DNA from: Alteromonas ponticola
Lineage (GTDB): Bacteria > Pseudomonadota > Gammaproteobacteria > Enterobacterales > Alteromonadaceae
Assembly: GCF_012911815.1 (NCBI RefSeq)
Contig: NZ_JAATNW010000003.1
Coordinates: 248,001 to 312,000, forward strand
Direction: 5' to 3'
Length of the DNA stretch: 64,000 nt
Below the pieces are notes generated by a model. The model searched no databases, was not told where the DNA came from, and saw only the letters and a list, made by a program, of their open reading frames with translations. A program made the position numbers and the translations under genes. The first letter of the stretch is position 1; every line of letters starts with the position of its first letter. Positions 1-8,947 of the stretch are shown piece after piece.

Positions 1-1
1 C

Positions 2-1339
2 ATTTATCAACACTACTATTCGTCCTTCGTACCCACCCCACCGCCGCATAATCAACCTATCCCCACATTAAGTTGGGTCGCCCCCGACTCCTCCGTGCTC
101 CTTAACCACAATTACGATGTGCTAATCATTGATGAGGCAGCATCATTTCCTGTACCTCTGCTGATGCAGATTTGTATTGCGAATAAAAAAGTCATCTTGA
201 GTTCCACCATTGATGGCTACGAGGGCAGCGGTAAAGGTTTTGAGCATAAGGTGCTGACAGCACTTAACGATTTAGCCCCAGTTGAACTAATAACGCTTGC
301 AACACCTTTGCGTTGGTTTAACGATGATCCTGTTGAACAGGTTTTGACAAGTGCCTTATTGTTACAGCCAAAATCAAACACAGCTGCAGAGTGTGAATCA
401 GTAACGGATGTAAAGTTTATCCTGGTGCCTGGGCTACATCTTGCGAATGAAGATTTATCTCAGATCATGCAATTGCTGAATTCGGCACATTACCAGACAA
501 CGCCGGATGATTTAATGCGCCTGACAGACTCACCGGATATTTTGTATGCACTATTAAAAACAGCTCAGAACGAAATTGTTGCAGCTGCGGCTATCAACAT
601 TGAAGGCGGTGACAAACTCTCTTCGCTGGCAAATGAAATAAGCAGCGGCCAACGCAGAGTAAAAGGACACCTTAGCGCGCAAGGCTTGGCGTATTTCGCC
701 GCCACACCAGAACTTGCCAACAAAACATACTGGCGGATAAATAGAATTGCTGTAAGTCATGAAATGCAGCGGCGTAGTTTTGGCTCCCACTTGCTCGATA
801 ACATTATTGAGGCTGCCACAGGTCAACAAGTGGATGCATTAACCAGCTCTTTCGGAGCCAATGTCAAACTGCTTAATTTCTGGCTCAAACATGGTTTCAG
901 ATTAGTGAAAATCGGTAACAAGAAAAACAAAGCCAGTGGCACCGCGAGCGCACTGGTAACCTATTCGCTGAACGAGGAATTTGAGTTAAATGTTCGAACC
1001 CTTTCCCAGCTAGGACACAATGATGCAAAGTACGACGGTGCTGATACACTCGCAATGGCAATGTTTGCGCAAGAAACTATTAAGACTACTTATCTTGATC
1101 AGATTTACTTAGAAAGATGGAAGCAATTCTGTAATGGGCAGCGAATTTACAGCGCGTTAGGTTCAGCGATACCTTGGCTGCTTAATAAACTGATTGACGA
1201 ACAGCTTCCAGATAGCGATCAGGAAAAAACTAAATTGATTTCAATGCTCAGTTCGTTGCCGCGTAAAAAGCAGCTATGTACTGAAGATATCAACAGGCTC
1301 AGAGATTTAGCAAGGCCGTATCTCAAGGATGATGAATGA
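2..1339 (+). CDS. tmcA: tRNA(Met) cytidine acetyltransferase TmcA, 5'-truncated by window edge
   Basis: The reading frame is open from base 2 with no stop upstream, so the gene begins outside the window; about 445 residues of a protein normally near 670 are present. The visible part starts in the RecD-like helicase domain, with the Walker B-type segment LIIDEAASFPVPLL, and continues into a GNAT acetyltransferase domain (INRIAVSHEMQRRSFGSHLL) and the TmcA C-terminal tail. TmcA uses ATP and acetyl-CoA to make N4-acetylcytidine at the wobble base of elongator tRNA(Met). An internal GTG at 95 is not a credible start because the homology continues upstream of it. The gene converges on the tonB operon with a shared hairpin between them. 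Confidence 0.93.
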   Translation: MYQHYYSSFVPTPPPHNQPIPTLSWVAPDSSVLLNHNYDVLIIDEAASFPVPLLMQICIANKKVILSSTIDGYEGSGKGFEHKVLTALNDLAPVELITLATPLRWFNDDPVEQVLTSALLLQPKSNTAAECESVTDVKFILVPGLHLANEDLSQIMQLLNSAHYQTTPDDLMRLTDSPDILYALLKTAQNEIVAAAAINIEGGDKLSSLANEISSGQRRVKGHLSAQGLAYFAATPELANKTYWRINRIAVSHEMQRRSFGSHLLDNIIEAATGQQVDALTSSFGANVKLLNFWLKHGFRLVKIGNKKNKASGTASALVTYSLNEEFELNVRTLSQLGHNDAKYDGADTLAMAMFAQETIKTTYLDQIYLERWKQFCNGQRIYSALGSAIPWLLNKLIDEQLPDSDQEKTKLISMLSSLPRKKQLCTEDINRLRDLARPYLKDDE

Positions 1340-1451
1340 GGACGGGTTACGTTGATTACTCAGCGTTGAAATTTAAAAACAGTTAAAACATTCAACTAAA
1401 CAAGATGTTGCGTAAAAATCAATGGCAAGCTAATCCAGTACAATTTGTATA

Positions 1452-1482
1452 AAAAAAGCCCGACATATCGTCAGGCTTTTTA
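1452..1482 (-). terminator. Rho-independent terminator of the TonB2 operon (works in both directions)
   Basis: An imperfect hairpin, AAGCCTGAC/GTCGGGCTT read on the minus strand, has a T run on the minus-strand 3' side and an A run on the other side. It lies between the convergent ends of tmcA and the TPR gene and probably serves both. Confidence 0.8.
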
Positions 1483-1520
1483 AAATCGTTTTTATTAACA
1501 AATCGCTTAGCAAATAAGCG

Positions 1521-2789
1521 TTAAATGTTAATTCCGCGATTCTTAGCTTTTTCTTTGATGTAAGGAACCCATGCATTAGCATTTCTTCTAATCGAGTTAT
1601 CCTTTTTCGCCATCTCAGCGTACTCAAAAGCTCTTTTGAAGTTACCCAGATAAAAATGTGCTTCCATTAAAGAGAAGTGAATTTTACCTGGATCATCCAC
1701 ACCGCGCTCAAGCGCATTTTCCAATGCTGTGATAGCATTTTTATAGTCTTCAGCAACGATAAGCAAAGTACCCTGCTTACGGTAGTGGTCTGGATCTGAG
1801 CTCTTCGCTGCAGCTCTGCCATAATAATTGGCGGCTGTTTTGTAGTTTTTAGCCTGGTGATAGGAATTTGCTATCGTAGCTAAGTTACTGGCGTTATCTT
1901 CGACTAAGCCTGATTTAACATGCTTTTCCATCACCGTAGCTGACTTAAACGGAATACCATTAGACGCGTATAGCTGCGCTATCTGCTTAATATGATTTTC
2001 TTTGTCAAGCCATCCATTGAGGTAAGCCACTTCAAAGGTTGCCAGCGACTTTTTATAATCCTCAACCAAAATGTAGAACAGGCCAAGCTGTGTCCACCAT
2101 TTGGGTTCTTCAGGAAACAGTGATACAAGTTGCTCAGAAACTTTAACCGTTTCTGGATACATCTTACGCTCATAGTACGAAGTTAACTTTAGTACATAAG
2201 GGTTTTTATTTGGCTCATCGTAAAGCGCAATCGCTTTATCCGCAGGCTCAATCATTTTTTCTAATTGCTTAGACTCATAATATGCCTGTGCCAAACGTGT
2301 ATAAACATCAGCATCTTCTTTACACGTAAAGTCCATCCACTGGTTATACCACTTAATCGCCTCAGAGTACTTTTCCTCCTGCATACTCAAATCGCCAATC
2401 AATTTCAGCGTCTGAGAATGCTCAAGATCATTAAGCACCTTAGGTTCCACTGAACTAATTAGGTAATTGTACGCTTTGTTACCTTCACCTTCTCTCGCGG
2501 CAAGCAGATTACCAATAAAGCGATTAACATAAGCTTTATCGAAATCGTCTGACGGATCTATGTCCATCAGGATTTCTAACGCTTCGTCAACAAGATCTTC
2601 ATTGTAGGCTTCGAATGCACGTTGAACTTTTTTTCCTGTACGCTCCCCGACTAACTTGGTATTACCCTTTTCATAGCCGGGACATACAACCGGAGCATTA
2701 GACTGGGCGAAACCGGCATGACTGAACATCATGCTGGATGCGCCTAGCATCAACGCCATAATGGGTTTATTAAACTTTAATTTCATCAT
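1521..2789 (-). CDS. Tetratricopeptide-repeat protein of the TonB2 operon
   Basis: The 422-residue protein has an N-terminal signal peptide (hydrophobic MALMLGASSMMFSHAGFAQ, cleavage probably after AFAQ-like residues near 29) and then helical TPR-type repeats to the end, for example AYNEDLVDEALEIL and YVLKLTSYYERKMYPETVKV. It should be periplasmic or outer-membrane associated. It is the last gene of a tightly packed operon, starting one base after the tonB stop codon. TPR proteins in this position are found with TtpC/ExbB2/ExbD2/TonB2 systems, where they are thought to support energy transfer to receptors. No catalytic motif is visible. The double ATG at the start leaves a one-codon uncertainty. 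Confidence 0.85.
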   Translation of the reverse strand: MMKLKFNKPIMALMLGASSMMFSHAGFAQSNAPVVCPGYEKGNTKLVGERTGKKVQRAFEAYNEDLVDEALEILMDIDPSDDFDKAYVNRFIGNLLAAREGEGNKAYNYLISSVEPKVLNDLEHSQTLKLIGDLSMQEEKYSEAIKWYNQWMDFTCKEDADVYTRLAQAYYESKQLEKMIEPADKAIALYDEPNKNPYVLKLTSYYERKMYPETVKVSEQLVSLFPEEPKWWTQLGLFYILVEDYKKSLATFEVAYLNGWLDKENHIKQIAQLYASNGIPFKSATVMEKHVKSGLVEDNASNLATIANSYHQAKNYKTAANYYGRAAAKSSDPDHYRKQGTLLIVAEDYKNAITALENALERGVDDPGKIHFSLMEAHFYLGNFKRAFEYAEMAKKDNSIRRNANAWVPYIKEKAKNRGINI

Positions 2790-2790
2790 G

Positions 2791-3402
2791 TTATTGATCC
2801 AGTTTGAAATCTAGCTGAACAAACATGTTGGGCTGTTTTACGGCCTTACCGTCAACAATTTTAGGACGATATTTCCACTTACGCAAAGCTCTTCTCGCTT
2901 CCCTGTCGAATAGGCGCTTAGGATCAGCGTCAATAACTTCTATGTCTTCAACTCCACCAACTTCGTTGATAGTGAACGACAATTTAACCCAACCTTCTCG
3001 GCCGTCTCTTGCTGCTTCAGGCGGATAACGCGGGTCAATCCTGACCACAGGCGTTGCTTCACCGTCACTTTGCATTGCACCTACTGCACCTATATTGATA
3101 CCTACGCCACCGGTGTCGACTTGAGGCATAGCCATGCTAAATCCGTCAGCGTCAGGTTCGTCTGCTTCCGGTTCTACAGGTTCAATCTTTGGTGGCTCCT
3201 TGGGTGGAGGCGGTGGTGGTGGCGGTACCCGTTTTCTCGTCTGGGTATCCTCTTCAGGCTTTGACATCACGATATCGATTACCGGTGCATCCGGAACCTC
3301 ATCTGCTGGCCTTGCTGAGTTTTCAATCAATTTCGCCATTATAACAAATAGACCGAAAGCTATAGCTGCACCAATTAAAATAGAAACGATAAATCTTGCC
3401 AT
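2791..3402 (-). CDS. tonB: TonB2-type energy transducer
   Basis: This protein of about 203 residues has one N-terminal membrane anchor ([20 protein letters not shown]), a proline-rich periplasmic stretch containing a run of eight prolines followed by [13 protein letters not shown], and a C-terminal TonB domain ([18 protein letters not shown], ending in FVQLDFKL). It links the inner-membrane ExbB/ExbD proton channel to TonB-dependent outer-membrane receptors. The ATG at 3402 was chosen over an in-frame codon at 3420 because AAGGGG sits six bases before it and it follows the exbD stop directly. The short length is typical of TonB2 rather than classical TonB. Confidence 0.92.
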   Translation of the reverse strand: MARFIVSILIGAAIAFGLFVIMAKLIENSARPADEVPDAPVIDIVMSKPEEDTQTRKRVPPPPPPPPKEPPKIEPVEPEADEPDADGFSMAMPQVDTGGVGINIGAVGAMQSDGEATPVVRIDPRYPPEAARDGREGWVKLSFTINEVGGVEDIEVIDADPKRLFDREARRALRKWKYRPKIVDGKAVKQPNMFVQLDFKLDQ

Positions 3403-3403
3403 T

Positions 3404-3802
3404 TTAACCCCTTGCTGCAACAGAAACGCGATCTACGCCAGCGGCTTTGACCTGGTCCATAATCTCTACGACCAACCCATGCTTCGCTTTCACGTCCGCC
3501 TGAATAATGACATAGTCAGTAGGCTGCTCTGTAAGCAATCGCTCTATATTAGCTCTAACGCTATCAGGAGATACCTCACGCTTATCCAGCCAAACATTTC
3601 CATCTTCAGTTATCGCAATGAAAATGTTGGCATTCTTGTGCAGTACCGCCTGGCTCGCGTCTGGCTTATTTACTTCAATACCGGCTTCTTTAACGAATAC
3701 GGTTGTAACGATGAAGAAAATCAACATGATAAACACGATGTCCAACATGGGCGTCATGTCTATTTGCGCATCTTCTTCCTCGGTTCTGACTTTACGAGCC
3801 AT
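3404..3802 (-). CDS. exbD: Biopolymer transport protein ExbD
   Basis: The 132-residue protein has the ExbD/TolR layout: a short cytoplasmic N terminus, one membrane helix ([23 protein letters not shown]) carrying the conserved proton-carrying aspartate in MLDIVF, and a small periplasmic domain. It acts with ExbB as the proton-driven motor for TonB. The start has an AGAGAG ribosome-binding site. It lies between exbB and tonB in the same operon. Confidence 0.94.
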   Translation of the reverse strand: MARKVRTEEEDAQIDMTPMLDIVFIMLIFFIVTTVFVKEAGIEVNKPDASQAVLHKNANIFIAITEDGNVWLDKREVSPDSVRANIERLLTEQPTDYVIIQADVKAKHGLVVEIMDQVKAAGVDRVSVAARG

Positions 3803-3813
3803 AATTTCTCTCT

Positions 3814-4338
3814 CTAATGATGTGGCAGGCTATCAACTAAGCCTTCTCTTGCCAACTTCACCTTCGCTTCTAAACGAGAACTAATAAACAGTCCTGACAA
3901 AGCTGCTACCATTCCTGCCATTGTAGGAATCGTTGCCATTGAGATACCAGATGCCATTAGTCGGGCGTTACTGGTTCCCTGCGTTGCCATCGTTTCGAAA
4001 ACACTAATCATTCCCGTTACAGTCCCTAATAGTCCGATAAGCGGACACATAGCGATTAACGTTCTGATAATCAGCATTCTGGCGTTTAAACCGTCAGAAG
4101 CCTGAGATATCCATGCATCACGGATTCTATGCGCATACCAGGACCGGGTATCTTGGCGACTTTCCCATTTTTGGATAATGTCTTTTTTTACCTTTGGGAA
4201 AACCGATACCAGGTACCAATAGCGCTCAATCATAAGTACCCACATAAGAAAGAGCGCTAGTGCGACGAAGTAAAGAACATCGCCGCCAGTTGCGATAAAG
4301 TCCCTGACCGATTCGAATAATCCAATCAGGTAAACCAT
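3814..4338 (-). CDS. exbB: MotA/TolQ/ExbB proton-channel protein, short ExbB form
   Basis: The 174-residue protein has the three membrane segments of the ExbB/TolQ family. The first is near residues 18-36 (VLYFVALALFLMWVLMIERYW); the last two contain the conserved LLGTVTGMISVFETM and ATIPTMAGMVAALSGLFI. It forms the proton channel with ExbD. A longer ExbB-like protein, TtpC, is encoded just upstream; having a short and a long ExbB paralogue side by side is the hallmark of TonB2-type systems. It starts one base after the TtpC stop codon. Confidence 0.92.
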   Translation of the reverse strand: MVYLIGLFESVRDFIATGGDVLYFVALALFLMWVLMIERYWYLVSVFPKVKKDIIQKWESRQDTRSWYAHRIRDAWISQASDGLNARMLIIRTLIAMCPLIGLLGTVTGMISVFETMATQGTSNARLMASGISMATIPTMAGMVAALSGLFISSRLEAKVKLAREGLVDSLPHH

Positions 4339-4339
4339 A

Positions 4340-5698
4340 TTAAACTCTCTCTGATTCAGAGTGAGCAGCTACTATACCAGCTGTCTGCTCATCAAGAATG
4401 TGAACAATAGACTTACTACGTGAAGCAACGATGCTGTGAGTAAGAATCAGCGGCAATGCTGCAATAATACCCTGAGCGGTTGTCACAAGTGCCATTGAGA
4501 TACTTCCGGCCATCATGCGCGGGTCACCAGTACCAAACAACGTAATAGTCTGGAACGTAGCAATCATACCAAGTACGGTACCTAATAGACCAAGTAGTGG
4601 CGCAATCGCCGCAAAAATCTTGATGATGTTAATGCCACTCTCGATGGAAGGAAGTTCACGTAGAATTGCTTCATCCAACTTAAGTTCAAGATTCTCTGCA
4701 TCCGCACCTTTGTTCTCTTGGTATACTTTCAAGATGCGACCCAGAGGATTGCCGCTAGAAGGATTACCAGGGTTCTTCAATTGAGAATTAATTTTGCTGC
4801 TCGCAATGGAAAGCGTAACAAGCTTATAAAGACCAATTAGAAGACCAATTATCAACATTACAGTGATTGTGTAACCTACTACACCACCTGCATGGTAACG
4901 CTCTTCCCACGTCGCTTTCTGCTTAAGCAAACCAAGAATTGCGCCTTGTGAAGGGTCAGCATAAAAGCCAACGAAGCCAGACGTTTCGTCAACCATCTCT
5001 TGTGCAGAATCAACTAAATAACCATCTGGTTGACGGCCAAGTGGTTGAACCACGTCGTTTTCTGTATCGTACGTCAAGTAACCATCCTGACCAACCAGGT
5101 TAAATGTACCTACACGAACAATTTCCTGCTCAGAAGAACCACCATCAAGGTTTACTACTTCAGTAGAGAAGCGAACAACCTGACCGCCTTCAGTCATCTC
5201 TGTTTGTAAAGAGAACCAAAGATCTTCCAATTCTTTAATGTTAGGTAGGCCTTTTGACTCTTCCGACATCTCTGCCAGAAATTCAGAACGACCTGGGAAC
5301 TGCGCGCTTACAATTGACGTTGAGATACGACCGTTAGCTTCAGAAGCTGCTTGTCTTACAACACCAAACATTTCACCTAACTGACCCGTAGCCTGGTCCA
5401 ACTCAGCCGCTTTTTCATTAAGCGTCGTGTCGTTGTCAGCAAATTGCTTTTGCAAGCGATCGCCACGATCCTGTTCAGCTTTAAGATCTGCCTGAGCTTT
5501 CTTCAGTAAAGATTGCTTGTCGGCTCTTTCAGATCTGAATTCTGCTTCACGCTGTTCATTGATGCGCGCTTCAGAAACCCTGTTTTGCTTCACTTGTTCC
5601 AGGAGGCTTTTCAGGCTCACTGCGTCCTGAGCATAGGCTCCAGAAGACATTACCGCCAAGGATGCAGCGGTTATTAAAGATTTAAACATAATTTTCAT
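4340..5698 (-). CDS. TtpC-like MotA/TolQ/ExbB family protein with periplasmic coiled coil
   Basis: The protein has about 452 residues: a signal peptide (MKIMFKSLITAASLAVMSSGAYA), a coiled coil at about 30-110 rich in K, E, Q and A, a periplasmic region, a membrane segment (VGYTITVMLIIGLLIGLYKLV), and a C-terminal ExbB domain with LLGLLGTVLGMIATFQTI and ALVTTAQGIIAALPLIL. In vibrios TtpC is required for TonB2 but not TonB1 function and is thought to extend the complex toward the outer membrane. The ATG at 5698 is preferred to an in-frame TTG at 5704 because it has GGAG upstream. The gene follows the DUF3450 gene almost directly. Confidence 0.9.
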   Translation of the reverse strand: MKIMFKSLITAASLAVMSSGAYAQDAVSLKSLLEQVKQNRVSEARINEQREAEFRSERADKQSLLKKAQADLKAEQDRGDRLQKQFADNDTTLNEKAAELDQATGQLGEMFGVVRQAASEANGRISTSIVSAQFPGRSEFLAEMSEESKGLPNIKELEDLWFSLQTEMTEGGQVVRFSTEVVNLDGGSSEQEIVRVGTFNLVGQDGYLTYDTENDVVQPLGRQPDGYLVDSAQEMVDETSGFVGFYADPSQGAILGLLKQKATWEERYHAGGVVGYTITVMLIIGLLIGLYKLVTLSIASSKINSQLKNPGNPSSGNPLGRILKVYQENKGADAENLELKLDEAILRELPSIESGINIIKIFAAIAPLLGLLGTVLGMIATFQTITLFGTGDPRMMAGSISMALVTTAQGIIAALPLILTHSIVASRSKSIVHILDEQTAGIVAAHSESERV

Positions 5699-5704
5699 TA
5701 ACAA

Positions 5705-6478
5705 TTACTCCGCTGCCTGAATTGGTAATTTGATTAAATCAGCAGGAACGACGCCATTTGCCATCTTAACTGCATCAACAACAGAGGAAAGGTACTCATC
5801 ACCAAGCTCTTCCCATGCACGTGCTTCGTTGTTCCAAACAAAAGCGCTGTTTTGGTCAAGCGAAAGTGCTAGCAGAGCGGTTCTACCCAAGTTAAAGAAG
5901 TCAACAGTAACCTGTGTACCGTTTGCTTCAATTGTCCCTTGGTAAGAATCGATTTTAGTGCCGTATTCTACTTCTACCAGATAGGCTTCAATAACCTGAC
6001 GGAATTGCTCAGAGATAGTGACGTTTGAGTTTGCCATTAAATCGCGAAGACGTTCAATACGCTCCTTACGCTCATCCAGGTGGATTGGCACATCAAGATT
6101 GATGAACTTTTCCAAGCTCTCAATCATTCTAAACATTAAAGGCACAATGCCCTGCTTAGTGTCTTCAATACTGTCGATCTGACGCTGTAAAGAATCAATA
6201 CTACGCTGCTGATCTTCAACAAGACTCGCGATGTAATCGTTATACACTTTCAAGTTTTCAGTCTGATCTACAGTAGTGCGATACTCAATCAATAATTCCT
6301 GGGACTGCTCGAAATACGTGTTTATTTTTTCTTGAGATTTCGCTGCAGCTGCATGAATCTTGGCTTCTTCGTTTTGAATAGCATCTAGGCTATTAGCAGA
6401 GATTGCTGCGCTAGCCGTTAGTGCAAATGCACCAATTACGGTTGAAGCAATAATTGTTCTCTTGCTCATCTTGGACAT
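5705..6478 (-). CDS. DUF3450 family periplasmic protein, first gene of the TonB2 operon
   Basis: This protein of about 257 residues has a signal peptide (RTIIASTVIGAFALTASAAISA), a long coiled coil (about residues 20-125, with repeated E, Q, K and I spacing such as DDQQRSIDSLQRQIDSIED-like heptads) and a compact C-terminal part (TALLALSLDQNSAFVWNNEARAWEEL). It matches the DUF3450 family, which is regularly encoded at the head of ttpC-exbB-exbD-tonB operons; its exact role is not known. An in-frame GTG at 6514 exists, but the ATG at 6478 has a GGGAA-type ribosome-binding site and gives a normal signal peptide. The promoter must lie in 6479-6758. Confidence 0.87.
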   Translation of the reverse strand: MSKMSKRTIIASTVIGAFALTASAAISANSLDAIQNEEAKIHAAAAKSQEKINTYFEQSQELLIEYRTTVDQTENLKVYNDYIASLVEDQQRSIDSLQRQIDSIEDTKQGIVPLMFRMIESLEKFINLDVPIHLDERKERIERLRDLMANSNVTISEQFRQVIEAYLVEVEYGTKIDSYQGTIEANGTQVTVDFFNLGRTALLALSLDQNSAFVWNNEARAWEELGDEYLSSVVDAVKMANGVVPADLIKLPIQAAE

Positions 6479-6758
6479 AGTTCCCAACCAATTACTTTTT
6501 AGAATCCTCGCCACGAATTTTGGCGAGGGGCGTGTAAACTTTTAATTAAATTATAGTAGTAGAAATTGTATCAAAATATTAACAACTCCTACAAACCCCC
6601 AATACTCCCATGGAACAAGTGAGTGAGTCAAGTAAGTGAGATGTTACACCAGTATTTTCAGTCAGACTGCTCATATTACGAACTAACATTTTGAAATTTG
6701 GGTATTCTGGATAAATTTTTGATGACTATCGCAGGTCTGTCAAATAAATCTCTTAAAT

Positions 6759-7655
6759 CTATTTTTTGTAACCGATAACCCCTCTCCCAATGAGCCCCAA
6801 TTCAGAGTGGACGACCTGTGATTCTATTCTAAAGGGAGAATTATGCTCCTCACAAAGTTCGGTAAATAACTTCGCATTGATTGTTGAAGCTAGTTGTTGG
6901 GTTAGTCTAGCTTTATGATTGTTGACTTGATGGATATATGATTCTAAATCGCTAAGTAATTTAGCTGTACTGTTGTTTCTTTTTGCAGTATCAACATAAC
7001 TTTTTACTTTCATAGCGACGATATAACAGTCATATTGCAATGAATTAGGTAAATTTTGCATCGTATTCTTTAACGACATAAGTAACGATTTTTCTATTTC
7101 TGACAAACTAAGTTCAGATAATTTATTTAATGAATTTTTAGGAAATATATTAGTGAAATAATCATCGTAAAATTTCACTGTAATCTTTGACTTTGCAGTA
7201 ATAACGCTATCAGAATCATGTAGTAGAAATGCGAATTTGCCATTTTTTACACAAAGTTGTGACAGTTGCGACAAAAGTTGGCGAGGCTTCGCATACTCTA
7301 TACCAAACAAGCTTGTAATTAATTCGTATTTTCCCGTCTCTACAGGTAAGTTGGTAAAGTCTCCTTTTATAAATTTCGATTTTTCACCCATGTAATTATC
7401 CCTATCTGCAGCGTAATCCACACCCCAGAATTCGGGAAAACTCGTGTTATCTCTAAAACACTCTTTATAAAGCAATATGTTACCGCCGTTGCCACATCCC
7501 AAATCTATCAATCTTGTATCATTTGATAATGAAACTAAATGGGGTCGAAAAAATTCTATAACAGCCTTTTTCAGGATTGGATCGTTTGCGTAAGCATTAT
7601 CGAAGGTATCTGAGGCGTTATCTTTCCAATAAGTACACCACGGAGAAGAATTCAT
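6759..7655 (-). CDS. Class I SAM-dependent methyltransferase, substrate unknown
   Basis: The 298-residue protein has a clear SAM-binding motif I (LIDLGCGNGGNILL, about residues 45-58), a motif II-like acidic position in FWGVDYAAD, and a motif III/IV region (FIKGDFTNLPVETGKYELITSLFGIEY). The C-terminal half is helical and lysine-rich and was not recognised. The substrate (small molecule, protein or nucleic acid) cannot be told. The DNA looks distinctly richer in A+T than its neighbours and the gene sits alone beside a decayed insertion sequence, between two TonB-related loci. That suggests horizontal acquisition, but this is inference. Confidence 0.8.
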   Translation of the reverse strand: MNSSPWCTYWKDNASDTFDNAYANDPILKKAVIEFFRPHLVSLSNDTRLIDLGCGNGGNILLYKECFRDNTSFPEFWGVDYAADRDNYMGEKSKFIKGDFTNLPVETGKYELITSLFGIEYAKPRQLLSQLSQLCVKNGKFAFLLHDSDSVITAKSKITVKFYDDYFTNIFPKNSLNKLSELSLSEIEKSLLMSLKNTMQNLPNSLQYDCYIVAMKVKSYVDTAKRNNSTAKLLSDLESYIHQVNNHKARLTQQLASTINAKLFTELCEEHNSPFRIESQVVHSELGLIGRGVIGYKK

Positions 7656-7813
7656 AAATACCCTTAATTAAAATAGTACGGGCAAGCCCCTACATGCGAT
7701 GGTAGAAAAGTTTTATTAACAATATCGTGAAAGGAGAAAAAAGTCAGCACTTTGTCAAGGTTGAGATAGGGATTAACTAACACCACTCTGCATAACCGCA
7801 TGATCAAATGAAT

Positions 7814-8899
7814 TATCTGATTTTTTTTACAAAATTCCCATGGACAATTTACCTTCGAACGAATTTACTTCGTTTGTCAAAATTAGAAATTAGTTTTTTA
7901 AAAGCCGTTTCATTTACTAGCGGCGTTTCTGATGCTTGAAAGTAAAAGCTGTACTAAAGTTCAATCCAATTCAAAGTTACATGTCGAAGAGTTAACACTT
8001 GTTTTAGTAAAAACCTTTTAATTGAACTGGCAGGCCTTAATGATAAAGATCGACCAGGCAGAACACTTTCAGCCTCCGTTAACAAGAAACAAAGGTTAGC
8101 AAGCTTTATTGAAAAGGAAACTGAGTAAGATAAAAGTGGCAGATTAATAGGTTCGCACAGCAAGGATATTTATATTAGGTGAGATATGTGCGAAGTATCA
8201 ACTTATCCAATTGTACAAAATTTTAGTTTTCTTAATAGACAAACGGATAACTAAACGCTCACAACACCCGATACAGTCACGGCTGTCTAAAACGCATGTA
8301 AAGAAATTTCCACTTGGAACGAGCCTGTAATGTTATTAAACAAGTCCGCTCTGAGCAAGCTGATATCTGGTTCCGAGATAACGCTCGCTCCGGCCAGCGA
8401 GATACCACTACGCTCTTGTAGGCACGCGAAAGACCATTAGCACGAACGATACTACATCAACAATTTCAATAAGCTCATATATTTAGCTCAGTTTGCCCTA
8501 CCACTAGTGAAACAGAAGGGTTAAACCTCACGAATGTGAAAAAAGACATCGCGCATCATAATCTGAAGCAAATAAAACGAAATAGCGACGGTCTACCACG
8601 CAATAGTCGTAATAATGTAGCGGGTTGGCATACCAGTGACAATGCTGAAGGGAACTAAAATGTAGAGACTTTAAAATAGCTTCCTATTCACCAGAGTTAA
8701 ATCTAATTGAACGGATTTGTAGTTTGCAGAGACACCAGGACTCAGTAAACCGATATTTTCAAAGAATGTTGAAACTGTGAACGCATGCAGCAATTTGTGA
8801 AATGATTTTATCAGCAATGCTGACGTGTCTATAAAATGTGCTTAAGGAATTGGGTAGTAGTGAGCAAGTTACTAACTTAAATCAAGAGTAAATCAGATA
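7814..8899 (+). mobile_element. Decayed IS630-family insertion sequence, both ends present
   Basis: The 1,086-base segment is bounded by TATCTGATTT at 7814-7823 and its exact complement AAATCAGATA at 8890-8899. The outermost TA on each side fits the TA target duplication made by IS630/Tc1 elements, leaving TCTGATTT as the preserved core of the terminal inverted repeat. The interior is a transposase reading frame broken by several stops and frameshifts, so the element cannot move by itself. The right end lies six bases from the terminator of the TonB-dependent receptor gene. No complete copy was seen elsewhere in the window. Confidence 0.82.
7840..8880 (+). pseudogene. IS630-family transposase pseudogene
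   Basis: Reading the plus strand and changing frame where needed recovers most of an IS630 transposase. In order: LSKLEISFLKAV near 7877, the helix-turn-helix part ending LIELAGLNDKDRPGRT near 8060, FIEKETE near 8117, the catalytic-core segment DIWFRDNARSGQRDTTTLL near 8371 (compare the family pattern IWFEDEARFGQ), AGWHTS near 8622, and SYSPELNLIERICS near 8683 (family pattern YSPELNPIE). It ends RVYKMCLRNW near 8855. At least three frame changes and about ten in-frame stops are present. The first catalytic acidic position reads N instead of E or D (RDNAR). Confidence 0.85.
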
Positions 8900-8904
8900 C
8901 AAAA

Positions 8905-8930
8905 AAACGCCCGATTTACACCGGGCGTTT
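8905..8930 (-). terminator. Rho-independent terminator of the TonB-dependent receptor gene
   Basis: A perfect nine-base stem, AAACGCCCG paired with CGGGCGTTT around an eight-base loop, is followed on the minus strand by a T run. It lies 18 bases beyond the receptor stop codon. Confidence 0.92.
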
Positions 8931-8947
8931 AAAATTTGTCCTAAATC

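Noticed and set aside
3134..3817. Plus-strand 227-codon frame antisense to tonB and exbD
   Set aside because: It is caused by the composition of the proline-rich tonB segment on the other strand; exbD and tonB are unambiguous.
7954..8163. Minus-strand reading frame of 69 codons
   Set aside because: It is a shadow of the decayed IS630 transposase on the plus strand.
8300..8700. Idea that the gene-poor stretch could be a non-coding RNA or defence remnant
   Set aside because: Frame-by-frame reading recovered the ordered motifs of an IS630 transposase, which explains the region.
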